A stretch of DNA of 52,190 nt, from positions 1-52,190 of the forward strand of contig DHHO01000001.1 in the NCBI GenBank assembly GCA_002403335.1, given 5' to 3'. Each line of letters opens with the position of its first letter. Within the stretch, counting starts at the first letter, position 1. The translations under genes and the position numbers were made by a program. Source of the DNA: Caldiserica bacterium UBA4770. Lineage in GTDB: Bacteria; Caldisericota; Caldisericia; Caldisericales; Caldisericaceae. The notes beneath the pieces were generated by a model, which saw only the letters and a program-made list of their open reading frames with translations, searched no databases and was not told the DNA's origin. Shown here one piece after another: positions 33,759-41,344 of the stretch.

Positions 33759-34965
33759 TAAAGAGATTATAAATATCGGGGAGCGTATCGAGGATGAATT
33801 AAAGGATATCTTTATAGAGGTTGACAAAATTCGTGAGAAGAATTTTCTCAAGGTTTTGAATGCATTTCAAGATGCGAGAGTTCACGATGTGGACTTCAGG
33901 GATACCTCAGGCTATGGATATAACGACCCGGGAAGGGATAAGGTTGAAAAAGTTTATGCAGGAATTTTTAAGACAGAATCTGCAATTGTCCGTCCTCAGA
34001 TTGTTTCGGGAACTCATGCAATTTCAACTACGCTTTTTGGTTTATTAAGGCCAGAGAATTTACTTCTCTACATTACAGGCGAGCCTTATGAGACGGGGGA
34101 AGGTATTGTAGGCATTCGAAACGTAGAGGGTTCCCTAAAGGAATTTGGTGTTCAATTTGATTATTTTGATATTCGTGAGGCATTTGACAGTGAGAAGGTG
34201 AGTAAGGCAAATGTTATAGCTATTCAGCGCTCAGGGGGATATTCATTCAAAAGGTCAATCGGTGTGGAGGAGATGAGGGAAACGATTAAGAGAGTAAGAG
34301 AAATAAATCCTGCTGCTTGTATTATGGTTGATAATTGCTATGGAGAATTTGTAGAGCCTATTGAGCCCGTAGAAGCAGGAGCAGATGTAGTGGTTGGGTC
34401 TTTAATTAAAAATATGGGAGGGGGAATCACCCCCACAGGGGGGTACATTGCTGGTAAAGAAAAATATCTGAGAAGGATTGAGGCAATGCTTACGGCTCCC
34501 GGTATTGGGCGGGAGATCGGGCCGATGCTTGGGCTTAGCCGTTTATTTCTTCAGGGAGTTTTCTTTGCACCCCTTGTGGTTTCAAATGCTCTGAAGGGGG
34601 CAGTGTTTGCCGCAAAACTTTTTGAAGAGTTAGGCTTTGAGGTAAAACCGAGATTTAATGATAAGAGAAGTGATATCGTTCAGGCAATAAAATTGGGAAC
34701 ACCAGAGAGGCTTATTGCATTTGCTCAGGCAGTTCAAAGTGTCTCACCTGTAGATTTTGATGCAGAGGTAGAGCCATCCCTCCTTGCAGGTTATGGAAAC
34801 AAGATCCTTATGGCAGCAGGGACTTTCGTGCAGGGCTCTTCTATTGAACTTTCTGCAGATGCACCTATGAAGGAGCCTTATGCAGCTTATCTGCAGGGAG
34901 GCATATACTACGAGCATTCTAAAATGGCTTCTCTTTATGCTGCTTCCGTACTAAAAAATCTTTAA
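33748..34965 (+). CDS. PLP-dependent C-S lyase-like protein ('aluminum resistance' / methionine gamma-lyase-related family)
   Basis: The protein has 405 aa. The fold is that of Cys/Met-metabolism PLP enzymes: RPQIVSGTHAISTTLFGLLRP is the cofactor-phosphate region, D195 lies in CIMVDNCYGEFVEP and the PLP lysine is K221 in VVVGSLIKNMGGGI. The family (PF06838, YnbB) usually follows miaA or hfq in Firmicutes, as here, but its reaction is not firmly known; the aluminium link is historical. ATG 33748 is chosen for SD GGGAG. The gene overlaps miaA by 11 bases and its stop overlaps the convergent phosphoesterase stop. Confidence 0.9.
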   Translation: MKVSKEIINIGERIEDELKDIFIEVDKIREKNFLKVLNAFQDARVHDVDFRDTSGYGYNDPGRDKVEKVYAGIFKTESAIVRPQIVSGTHAISTTLFGLLRPENLLLYITGEPYETGEGIVGIRNVEGSLKEFGVQFDYFDIREAFDSEKVSKANVIAIQRSGGYSFKRSIGVEEMRETIKRVREINPAACIMVDNCYGEFVEPIEPVEAGADVVVGSLIKNMGGGITPTGGYIAGKEKYLRRIEAMLTAPGIGREIGPMLGLSRLFLQGVFFAPLVVSNALKGAVFAAKLFEELGFEVKPRFNDKRSDIVQAIKLGTPERLIAFAQAVQSVSPVDFDAEVEPSLLAGYGNKILMAAGTFVQGSSIELSADAPMKEPYAAYLQGGIYYEHSKMASLYAASVLKNL

Positions 34966-35762
34966 TATGATTTTTTTAGAGTGATGATTGTAACCTCAGG
35001 TAAAGACATAAATCTGACTGGAAATGTAGAAGTTCCAATTCCCCTGTTTACATAGAGTTTTCCATTTTTTGTTTCGTACATTCCCCTGATATATTGAGTT
35101 TCCGTTGGAGTCCATGGTGCCCCGATGAATGGTAGATAGACCTGCCCACCGTGTGTATGTCCAGTCAGGATAAGGTCAAATTTTTCATTTTCAAGATGGT
35201 TTATGATGTCTGGTGCATGTGCAATAAGGATTGTAAATTTTTCTCTGTTAAGCCAGAGGGTCGCCTTCTCTATATCATCTTGTCCTGTGTATGGGTCATC
35301 AGCTCCTATAATGTTAATAAAATCTCCTCCCCTTCCATATTCTATATTCTGGTTTTTAAGTAGTTGAATACCATTCTCTTCTAAAATCTTTGTAAGCCCT
35401 TCAGGGTTGCCTGACCAGTAGTCCCAATTTCCCAATGTTGCAATGATACTCACATTAACTTCCCTTTTGAGGTTTTCTATGAATAACTTTACATCTTCTA
35501 TATCCTCATTCCTTTCAAAAAAGTCCCCACTTATGATGAGGATATCAGGTTCTCTTGAGCGTATAGTAGAGATAAGCCAGTTTTCTCTCAGGCCACTTCT
35601 TTTGATATGGAGGTCTGATATATGAATAATTTTTATGCCCTCAAATGCATTTGATATTTTGTCAGATTCGATTTCTAATTCTTTCGTCACAATGACGTTC
35701 GGCTCGATAAGTAACGCATCTATTAAAATTAAGACAATAATTATTATAATTATCCTTCGCAT
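34962..35762 (-). CDS. Membrane-anchored calcineurin-like metallophosphoesterase (YkuE/YaeI type)
   Basis: The protein has 266 aa. An N-terminal hydrophobic helix (4-18) anchors or exports the protein. Metal motifs follow in order: ISDLHIKRSG, ISGDFFERN, ATLGNWDYWSG (Trp replacing the usual His, as in this subfamily), IAHAPDI and LTGHTHGGQVYLP. Related proteins act at the outer face of the membrane, and some cleave UDP-diacylglucosamine or other lipid-linked phosphates; the substrate here is unknown. Its stop overlaps the stop of the convergent PLP enzyme by four bases. The SD GGAGAC precedes ATG 35762. Confidence 0.9.
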   Translation of the reverse strand: MRRIIIIIIVLILIDALLIEPNVIVTKELEIESDKISNAFEGIKIIHISDLHIKRSGLRENWLISTIRSREPDILIISGDFFERNEDIEDVKLFIENLKREVNVSIIATLGNWDYWSGNPEGLTKILEENGIQLLKNQNIEYGRGGDFINIIGADDPYTGQDDIEKATLWLNREKFTILIAHAPDIINHLENEKFDLILTGHTHGGQVYLPFIGAPWTPTETQYIRGMYETKNGKLYVNRGIGTSTFPVRFMSLPEVTIITLKKSY

Positions 35763-35864
35763 TATGTCTCCTCTTTTATTTTATCATATTTTTGGAAAGA
35801 AGTTTAAAAAATAAAAAATTTTTAACTTCTTCATAGGTATATTGTAAGAAGACTCCCCCCTCTC

Positions 35865-35892
35865 TTGCAAAATAAACAAATGTTCGTATAAT
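35865..35892 (+). promoter_or_regulatory. Promoter of lexA
   Basis: TTGCAA (35865-35870), a 16-nt spacer and a perfect TATAAT (35887-35892). The expected transcription start is around 35897-35901, so the leader before ATG 35908 would be only about 7-11 nt. Confidence 0.75.
35873..35886. promoter_or_regulatory. SOS box (Gram-positive LexA type) in the lexA promoter
   Basis: TAAACAAATGTTCG (35873-35886) matches 12 of 14 positions of the Bacillus-type consensus CGAACRNRYGTTCG. It fills the spacer between the -35 and -10 boxes, the position expected for self-repression by LexA. Confidence 0.75.
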
Positions 35893-35907
35893 ATAAGGGT
35901 GATTAAT

Positions 35908-36495
35908 ATGGAAAAATTGACAGAAAAGCAAAGAGAGGTTTTAAATTTTCTTATTAAAGAGGTTTCAAATGGAAATTTCCCAACCTATAGGGAGATAAGG
36001 GATGCGCTTGGTTACAGTTCAGTTGCCACGGTTTATGCTCATGTGAAGAGGCTTGAACGCCTTGGATATTTAAGAAGGGATGGCAGGTCTCGCTCTTTGA
36101 GGCCTACACTCGAGGGATTACAGGGTTTTCCCCTTCTTGGCAATGTACATGCAGGTGCACCCACAATTGCGGTTGAAGAGATTCTTGGTTTTCTCCCTTT
36201 ACCAGTGGACCACAGAGCACACCCGAATGCTTTTCTACTGAGAGTTAAAGGGGATAGTATGGTTGAAGGGCACATAGAGGATGGGGATCTTGTTGTCGTT
36301 GACCCTGATATTCAGCCGCGTGAAGGTGATGTATGCGTTGCAATTATTGGTGAAGAGTCGACGGTAAAGAAAATCCAAAAGATTAAAAACCACCTGTATC
36401 TTGTTCCGATGAATGCCAAATATAAGCCAATCTATATTGATAGAGATATAAGCATTATTGGAAAGGTCATAGGGTTGTGGAGAAGTAAGCTTTAA
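35908..36495 (+). CDS. lexA: LexA repressor (SOS response, self-cleaving)
   Basis: The protein has 195 aa. The N-terminal winged helix is KLTEKQREVLNFLIKEVSNG to GYSSVATVYAHVKRLERLGYLRR. The cleavage site is Ala82-Gly83 (VHAGAP), with catalytic S117 (KGDSMVEGHIEDGD) and K154 (STVKKIQKI). DNA damage triggers RecA-aided self-cleavage and release of SOS genes. The usual start is ATG 35908 with AAGGGTG upstream. GTG 35899 is also in frame and lies close to the likely transcript start. The SOS box in the promoter indicates autoregulation. Confidence 0.95.
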   Translation: MEKLTEKQREVLNFLIKEVSNGNFPTYREIRDALGYSSVATVYAHVKRLERLGYLRRDGRSRSLRPTLEGLQGFPLLGNVHAGAPTIAVEEILGFLPLPVDHRAHPNAFLLRVKGDSMVEGHIEDGDLVVVDPDIQPREGDVCVAIIGEESTVKKIQKIKNHLYLVPMNAKYKPIYIDRDISIIGKVIGLWRSKL

Positions 36496-36529
36496 TAAGG
36501 GTTATTTGTAATGTAAAGCTTAAGAAGGG

Positions 36530-36976
36530 CTAATCCTGGAACTGAATTGGAATTTTGAGGGAGTCGTCGTACTCAGGTAGCCCCGATGGATTATCTTTCT
36601 CGAGTATAATAAAGCCTTTTTCTGTTTCTGATTGCGGAAATTCAATTATCCCTTCAAATTCGACGAAGTTTTCTGTCATCCAGTCGTCTTTTGCTGTCAT
36701 ATAGGAGGTTGCAATAGTTTTTCCATCGCTATCAACAATTTTCACAGGAAATGTTGCCTCAAAAAACCAGTAACCTCTCGCCCTTCCAGAAATTTTAAGT
36801 GGACTTGTAATAACTGCAAAGGGAGAGGGGCTGTAAACTTCTATAATATCGGATTTTTCTTTAATTTCTGATAGAATAGCATTTCTCTCGGCATTTTTGT
36901 TTCTTAACATTAATAGAGAGAAGATCAGGATGACTATGAGAAATAGTATAAGAAGATAAATTGTCCTTCTTTTCAT
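36530..36976 (-). CDS. Membrane-anchored Gmad2-domain protein
   Basis: The protein has 148 aa. Residues 5-23 form one membrane helix or uncleaved signal. The rest resembles the Gmad2 immunoglobulin-like domain (PF10648): PFAVITSPLKISGRARGYWFFEATFPVKIVDSDG, then a later 'EFPQSETEKGFIILEKDNPSG' stretch, the domain's conserved 'G-x-x-L-x-x-D-x-P-S-G' end. Gmad2 often follows GerMN domains in spore-forming Firmicutes, though it is also found in non-sporulating bacteria. It is 15 bases from the GerMN gene upstream and certainly cotranscribed. An extracytoplasmic envelope role is inferred. Confidence 0.82.
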   Translation of the reverse strand: MKRRTIYLLILFLIVILIFSLLMLRNKNAERNAILSEIKEKSDIIEVYSPSPFAVITSPLKISGRARGYWFFEATFPVKIVDSDGKTIATSYMTAKDDWMTENFVEFEGIIEFPQSETEKGFIILEKDNPSGLPEYDDSLKIPIQFQD

Positions 36977-36991
36977 CTATGCTCTTTTAGG

Positions 36992-37474
36992 TTATGGCTG
37001 GAAGAGTTCTTCTGGAAGGAAGCGAACTTCTTGTACTTGTGGGAATTGCTTAGCAGTCTTAGCTATCTGAGACCAAAGGATATTAACCCTGCAGGACCCT
37101 CCCGAAGTTTTGTTATTAGGATCTTCAAATGTCAGTGTGAGGACGCCGTCTTTTAGCTCTGTCTTTACAAGATTGAACCCTTCAAGCGGATACTCGGTTG
37201 TTAACCCTTCCTTTCTTTCCTCTTCTGTCAATTCCCCTTTGATAAGAAGAGCGATAGTGTCCTCTATAACATTCTTTGAGGATAAAGTTCTTACTACAGG
37301 CACAAGCCCTTTTTCGCTGCACATAATGTTACCTGCTTCGTCCTTGTCGAGTTCAGGATTGTAATAGTAGAGCTTTATCTCGGTCTCTTCTGCCCTGCCA
37401 GTCTGCCACACAAAGTAAAGAGCTACTCCGATGACCACAACCAGTAAAACTACCCATCCGATTTTTCTATTCAT
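36992..37474 (-). CDS. Membrane-anchored GerMN-domain protein
   Basis: The protein has 160 aa. One N-terminal membrane helix (6-23) precedes a GerMN domain (PF10646): IKLYYYNPELDKD, VVRTLSSKNVIEDTIALLIKG, LTEEERKEGLTTEYP, then KTELKDGVLTLTFED and the ending VQEVRFLPEE. GerM is a spore-germination lipoprotein in Bacillus, but the domain also occurs in non-sporulating lineages with unknown role. No lipobox is visible. The promoter is so close to ATG 37474 that the mRNA would be nearly leaderless, and a perfect palindrome sits over its -10 box. Confidence 0.85.
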   Translation of the reverse strand: MNRKIGWVVLLVVVIGVALYFVWQTGRAEETEIKLYYYNPELDKDEAGNIMCSEKGLVPVVRTLSSKNVIEDTIALLIKGELTEEERKEGLTTEYPLEGFNLVKTELKDGVLTLTFEDPNNKTSGGSCRVNILWSQIAKTAKQFPQVQEVRFLPEELFQP

Positions 37475-37479
37475 ACTAT

Positions 37480-37507
37480 AGTATAGGTAACCTATATCTT
37501 AAGTCAA
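37480..37507 (-). promoter_or_regulatory. Promoter of the GerMN-Gmad2 pair
   Basis: On the minus strand TTGACT (37502-37507), 16-nt spacer, TATACT (37480-37485). Only five bases lie between the -10 box and the ATG at 37474, and no SD exists, so the transcript is predicted to be leaderless. Confidence 0.65.
37482..37496. promoter_or_regulatory. 15-bp palindrome overlapping the GerMN promoter
   Basis: TATAGGT (37482-37488) and ACCTATA (37490-37496) are exact inverted copies around one A. The site covers most of the -10 box and spacer, a typical operator position. I do not recognise the motif. Confidence 0.55.
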
Positions 37508-37537
37508 GTAAGATTTATAAAATTTTTAAAAGGCCTT

Positions 37538-38329
37538 TTAGACACTGCATATCCTTTTGAGTGTACAAAAATTGCAGATTCCTGTATTTTTGCTTCTGTA
37601 TGGTTTTGCTCGGCCTTCAATATAATTCTCCATATCTAAAATTTTATTTTTAATGATAGGAAGCATCTTTTGGTATTCTTTCTCTGTAAATCTTTTCTCT
37701 TCAAGAACTCCATTGGATACATAGAAGATTTTGGGGATAACCCTTTCGCCGAGCATCTCTTCTATGCCGTACTTATAAAGTGAGATCTGTATTACATCTG
37801 TACTTATATCTTCTTCTTTTGTCTTGTAGTCAATAAGGGAAATTGTCATACCTTCTTTGAGGAGGAGGTCAATTTTTCCTTTAATATGGGCATTGTTCAT
37901 TATAAACTCGATATGTCTTTCCGTAAAAATGAGCATATCATTAACCTCTTGCTCACTTTTTCTGGTAAATTTTTTGGAAAAAAACAGACCCATTGTCTCA
38001 ATTTCTTTCCAGGCTGTATCCAGATTTCTTGTATAGTCTTTTCTTTTCACCTCCTCCAGAAATAATCTGTAAAGTTCTTCTGTGATGATTTTATCAAGTT
38101 CAATTAATGGTTTATCTGCGATATCTATCTTGAAAAGTGTAGGGCTTTTAATTTCATTAACAATTTTGTTAAGTATAGAGTGGAAAAGGGTTCCTATCCC
38201 ATCACTCTTGTAAACGAAGCTTCCTTTGGCGCCGCTTCTTTTGAGGAAGAAATACATAGGGCATCGAAAGGCATCAACTACCTCAGACACAGTGAATTTA
38301 TATTGAGGTAAGTATCCATCTGTCCCCAT
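37538..38329 (-). CDS. PD-(D/E)XK nuclease with Cas4/AddB-like Fe-S cysteines
   Basis: The protein has 263 aa from ATG 38329; TTG 38341 and GTG 38335 are possible earlier starts. Nuclease residues are H50 (LFHSIL), D154 (KGKIDLLL), D167 and K169 (LIDYKT) and Q181...Y185 (QISLY), the RecB-family order. C23 near the N-terminus (FRCPMYF) and C252, C255, C261 at the C-terminus (CNFC then RIC) match the split four-cysteine 4Fe-4S clasp of Cas4 and AddB. It should cut or resect DNA. No cas genes, CRISPR repeats or helicase adjoin it. Instead it overlaps the gene of an AAA+ ATPase, its likely partner. Confidence 0.85.
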   Translation of the reverse strand: MGTDGYLPQYKFTVSEVVDAFRCPMYFFLKRSGAKGSFVYKSDGIGTLFHSILNKIVNEIKSPTLFKIDIADKPLIELDKIITEELYRLFLEEVKRKDYTRNLDTAWKEIETMGLFFSKKFTRKSEQEVNDMLIFTERHIEFIMNNAHIKGKIDLLLKEGMTISLIDYKTKEEDISTDVIQISLYKYGIEEMLGERVIPKIFYVSNGVLEEKRFTEKEYQKMLPIIKNKILDMENYIEGRAKPYRSKNTGICNFCTLKRICSV

Positions 38330-40184
38330 CTTCACGCTCAATTATCTCTATTTTTCCTTCCTTTTTAATGATGTTTAGATATTCTATTAGTTTACTTTCT
38401 TCTATGTTTGTAAGTTTTCTGAGGTTTGATATCGTTATAATCTTCTTTTGAGTGATGATTTTTTTGATTTTCTCAATTGTTAGTTCCTTGCAAGGTACAG
38501 CATGCTTTTCGGTAAGCAATCTAAATTCCTTCATCTTCTTCATTTTATCTGTTACAAAATCTCTGACCTCTTTTTCATCGAGGTCTGTATCTTTAGATTC
38601 TGTATCTCTGAGGAGTTTTGAAAGTGCCTGAATTTCTTTTCCCTCTTCTTCATTGTAGTAAACAAGTCTGATGGGATTTTCTTTTATAACTTTGAATGTC
38701 TTAGTTGTTGAAGGAATTTTAAACCTTTCGTCTCTTAAGATCAAACCTTCATGTATATTTCTTATGTTAATAAGGCTCAATATGTTCTTTGCTGTATTGA
38801 AGTATGATTTCTTAGAATTGTTTATCGCAAAAGCGGTTTTGTTAATTTGTATTATGGAATATGTCGAGGTCTGTCTCAAGGTGGCCCCATTGTATAGTTT
38901 TATAACGAGATCTGAGGCTTCTTTTCTTATAAGGTTAGTATCATACATTTCTTTTCTTATATAATCAGAAAAAACATTTTCCACACTCTCTTTTATTTCT
39001 TTGACGCTATAGTGTTCTAAATAGTATCCCAAACTCTTTAGAAGCTTTCTGGGATTTTTGTTGCCTGAATTGTATATTTCTTTTATGACTTTTTCATTCA
39101 GAGGATAGAGGTAATCCGGGGGTTCCTCATTTAGCCTTTCCCATGCATTCTTAATCCTGCAGTGTGCAATTGCTATTGCATCTTTTTCACTTATTGGCTT
39201 CAGGGTTGTTATATCTGTGAACCTTTGTTTTATATGTTCCGGAATAAACTCAAGCCACTTTTGGAAAACTTGTGTCTGCACTGTAAGGAAGAAGAGCGTG
39301 TTTTTTGTATTTTCGCTCAGGTAGACAATATTTTGTAGAAACTTTACAATCCCTTCTTTTGAGAGTCTTTTATCAATGTTTTCGACCTGGTCTATTGAGA
39401 TGATGAAGGGGAAGGGAGACATATCGAGGAGCACCTTCAGGACTTCGAAGGCAATTCTTTCGTTTATTTCAAATCCTCCTGAGAGATGTAACTCAGAAAG
39501 TTCTTCATTTTCTACCTTTTCTCCCCTCAGAAGTTCAAGAGTTTTTTGGTAAAGGCTGGTTGTAAGTAAGCCTGTGAGAATTGGTTTTATATAGCGAGGA
39601 GGGTTTTCTATCTCTTTCATTAAATTCTCCGCAATCAGTGGGATAAGTTTTCTTTGTGAGGGAAGGCTGAGAAACTTTTCAAACTCAGTTTTACTGACAT
39701 AAGGAAGCTTTGAATCTTTTGTAATTGTTTCGATTGCAATAAGTTCTTTCTGTGTGACTTCCGAATTCTTAATTTCTTTCATTCCCTGTTTAAGCAAAGC
39801 ACCAACGAAATGGTCTATAGGCTTTGATTTAAGAGCACTATGCTTTTTCTCAAGGCTTTCAATAACATTCTGGAGTATCGCTGTGAATGTTATTTCGCTT
39901 TCCGAAAGGTAAGGGATGAGGTTTACAAATAGATATCTCTTATTTTCAGCACTTTTTGCGATTCTCCAGAGAAGATGTGACTTTCCGCTCCCAGGCTCTC
40001 CCTGCAAAACAAGGATACCAGGTGTGCCATTGGTTTTTGACTTGTCGAGCTTTTCAATGACCTTCTGAAAAACCTCACTGTGAACATTTTCTGCATCAAG
40101 GACTTCGGGATCCCAGGGGCTTTTGACGACATCGTTTTCGAAGGGTTTACTTTTTCTGAATTTTTCTAAAATCTCTTTATCCAT
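38298..40184 (-). CDS. AAA+/STAND-like ATPase of unknown system
   Basis: The protein has 628 aa and I cannot name its family. Walker A is GEPGSGKSH (62-70). Walker B is FPFIISIDQVENID with D265, followed by Gln where most AAA+ proteins have Glu, and Glu at 268. A polar sensor-like segment TLFFLTVQTQVF (297-308) and a possible arginine finger (KQRFTD, R321) follow. The last 60 residues look like a winged helix (KIITISNLRKLTNIEESKLIEYLNIIKKEGKIE then a basic hairpin). The protein overlaps the winged-helix gene by 19 bases and the nuclease gene by 32, so the three products are probably made in fixed ratio and act together on DNA (inference). Confidence 0.75.
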   Translation of the reverse strand: MDKEILEKFRKSKPFENDVVKSPWDPEVLDAENVHSEVFQKVIEKLDKSKTNGTPGILVLQGEPGSGKSHLLWRIAKSAENKRYLFVNLIPYLSESEITFTAILQNVIESLEKKHSALKSKPIDHFVGALLKQGMKEIKNSEVTQKELIAIETITKDSKLPYVSKTEFEKFLSLPSQRKLIPLIAENLMKEIENPPRYIKPILTGLLTTSLYQKTLELLRGEKVENEELSELHLSGGFEINERIAFEVLKVLLDMSPFPFIISIDQVENIDKRLSKEGIVKFLQNIVYLSENTKNTLFFLTVQTQVFQKWLEFIPEHIKQRFTDITTLKPISEKDAIAIAHCRIKNAWERLNEEPPDYLYPLNEKVIKEIYNSGNKNPRKLLKSLGYYLEHYSVKEIKESVENVFSDYIRKEMYDTNLIRKEASDLVIKLYNGATLRQTSTYSIIQINKTAFAINNSKKSYFNTAKNILSLINIRNIHEGLILRDERFKIPSTTKTFKVIKENPIRLVYYNEEEGKEIQALSKLLRDTESKDTDLDEKEVRDFVTDKMKKMKEFRLLTEKHAVPCKELTIEKIKKIITQKKIITISNLRKLTNIEESKLIEYLNIIKKEGKIEIIEREDGDRWILTSI

Positions 40185-40798
40185 GTGATATAGTAAAGGA
40201 GGCCTCTTTCACCTGAAGGAATTCCCTTTTCTTTATCCTTGAGTTCTTCAGGGTTGTTTACCGTTTGCAGGTATATAATTTCTCTTCTATCAAGCTCCAG
40301 AAGGATTTTATCCACTTCCTCATTACTTACTGCATACCTTTTCTTTATCTCTTCCTTAAAAACGGGGATGGGCACAGAATCTCCATAATTTCTTGTTGTG
40401 TTAATGTTATCATAGATGAGTCTTATCTCTTCCACTGAAGGTGCCTTATTTTTTTTCTCTCCTTCTTTCCTTAGAGTAAGAAATACCTCGTCCACATATT
40501 CATAAACTCTATCTATCTTTTCGTGCAGTTCCACTATCTGTGAAGCAAAGTGTCCGAGGAGTTTTTCGATTTCTTCTTTGGTAACGAAATTGCCACGTAC
40601 TCCTTTTTCTTTCTTTGCTCCCTTAATAAGATATCTTGAGCCTTTTTTTTCGATCTTTCCTTCCTGCTCAAGTTCTTCAAGGAGCCCTTTTGTTTCTTTC
40701 TGGAGGTTTCTTTTACTCGTCCCTGAAAGTTTTGTAAGTGTAATTCCCTCTTTCCCTGCATCCTCAATCTTTTTTAGAATCCCTTCCTTTGTTTGCAT
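40166..40798 (-). CDS. Winged-helix protein with coiled coil, partner of the ATPase
   Basis: The protein has 210 aa, family not recognised. Residues 1-58 form a winged helix (KEGILKKIEDAGKEGITLTKL to LEELEQEGKIEKKGSRYLI). Residues 74-112 are a heptad-rich helix (EEIEKLLGHFASQIVELHEKI), probably for oligomerisation. Residues 121-210 look like a second winged-helix region ending in GERGLLYYITWIKRF. It may bind DNA and recruit or regulate the ATPase. The SD AGGGGGG lies before ATG 40798, and the end overlaps the ATPase gene by 19 bases. Confidence 0.7.
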   Translation of the reverse strand: MQTKEGILKKIEDAGKEGITLTKLSGTSKRNLQKETKGLLEELEQEGKIEKKGSRYLIKGAKKEKGVRGNFVTKEEIEKLLGHFASQIVELHEKIDRVYEYVDEVFLTLRKEGEKKNKAPSVEEIRLIYDNINTTRNYGDSVPIPVFKEEIKKRYAVSNEEVDKILLELDRREIIYLQTVNNPEELKDKEKGIPSGERGLLYYITWIKRF

Positions 40799-40806
40799 AT
40801 CCCCCC

Positions 40807-41319
40807 CTAAATAAGAGTTACATTTAAAACATTTTTAAATTGTTTCTTCATGTATTCTTCGTCTTCTATTGTTAGGCCTTTTACCCCCTTGAGTGGCACA
40901 AAGACATTGAAGCCGTTAAGGACAGCATCAGAGGCAGTATAGTGCACGCATATGTTCATTGCAACGCCGGTAATATAAAGAGTATCTACATTTAATCTTT
41001 TGAGAGTAAATTTGAGCTCTGTCCCAAAAAATCCTGAGTAAGTCTTTTTCTTTATGATGAGATCCCCTTCCTCTGGCTTGAGTTCATTAACAATCTCTGC
41101 CCCCCATGTACCCTCTATGCAATGCCTTGGCCAGATTCTGAATTCAGGGTCGTTTCTGTCGTGCGAATCGCAGAGGTAAATTACGGGTTGTCCCTCTTTC
41201 TTGAATTCTTCCTTCCAGTGCTTTATTTCAGGAATAATTTCCTTTGCCCCATCTATTTTGAGGGTCCCATTCTCCTCTACAAAATCATTCAACATATCAA
41301 TAATTAGAAGTGCTTTCAT
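40807..41319 (-). CDS. Nicotinamidase-like isochorismatase-family hydrolase
   Basis: The protein has 170 aa. The catalytic triad is D8 (LLIIDMLNDF), the Lys of IIKKKTYSGF (about 91) and C124 (GVAMNICVHYTASDA), with the usual cis-peptide at 119-120. The metal ligands D51, H53 and H66 (CDSHDRND and WPRHCIEGTWGAEI) match nicotinamidase rather than isochorismatase. The likely reaction is nicotinamide to nicotinate for NAD salvage. It lies 8 bases before the winged-helix gene, so it shares its transcript, though the functional link, if any, is unknown. Confidence 0.85.
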   Translation of the reverse strand: MKALLIIDMLNDFVEENGTLKIDGAKEIIPEIKHWKEEFKKEGQPVIYLCDSHDRNDPEFRIWPRHCIEGTWGAEIVNELKPEEGDLIIKKKTYSGFFGTELKFTLKRLNVDTLYITGVAMNICVHYTASDAVLNGFNVFVPLKGVKGLTIEDEEYMKKQFKNVLNVTLI

Positions 41320-41344
41320 TAATCCACCCCCTTCCTTACTTAAA

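Noticed and set aside
36487..36521. Inverted repeat AAGCTTTA/TAAAGCTT between lexA and the Gmad2 gene as a terminator
   Set aside because: The arms are exact, but the loop is 19 nt and no T-run follows on either strand.
37538..38329. Nuclease as a true Cas4
   Set aside because: The cysteine layout fits, but there is no Cas1/Cas2 or CRISPR array, the protein is longer than most Cas4 proteins, and it is coupled to an ATPase gene.
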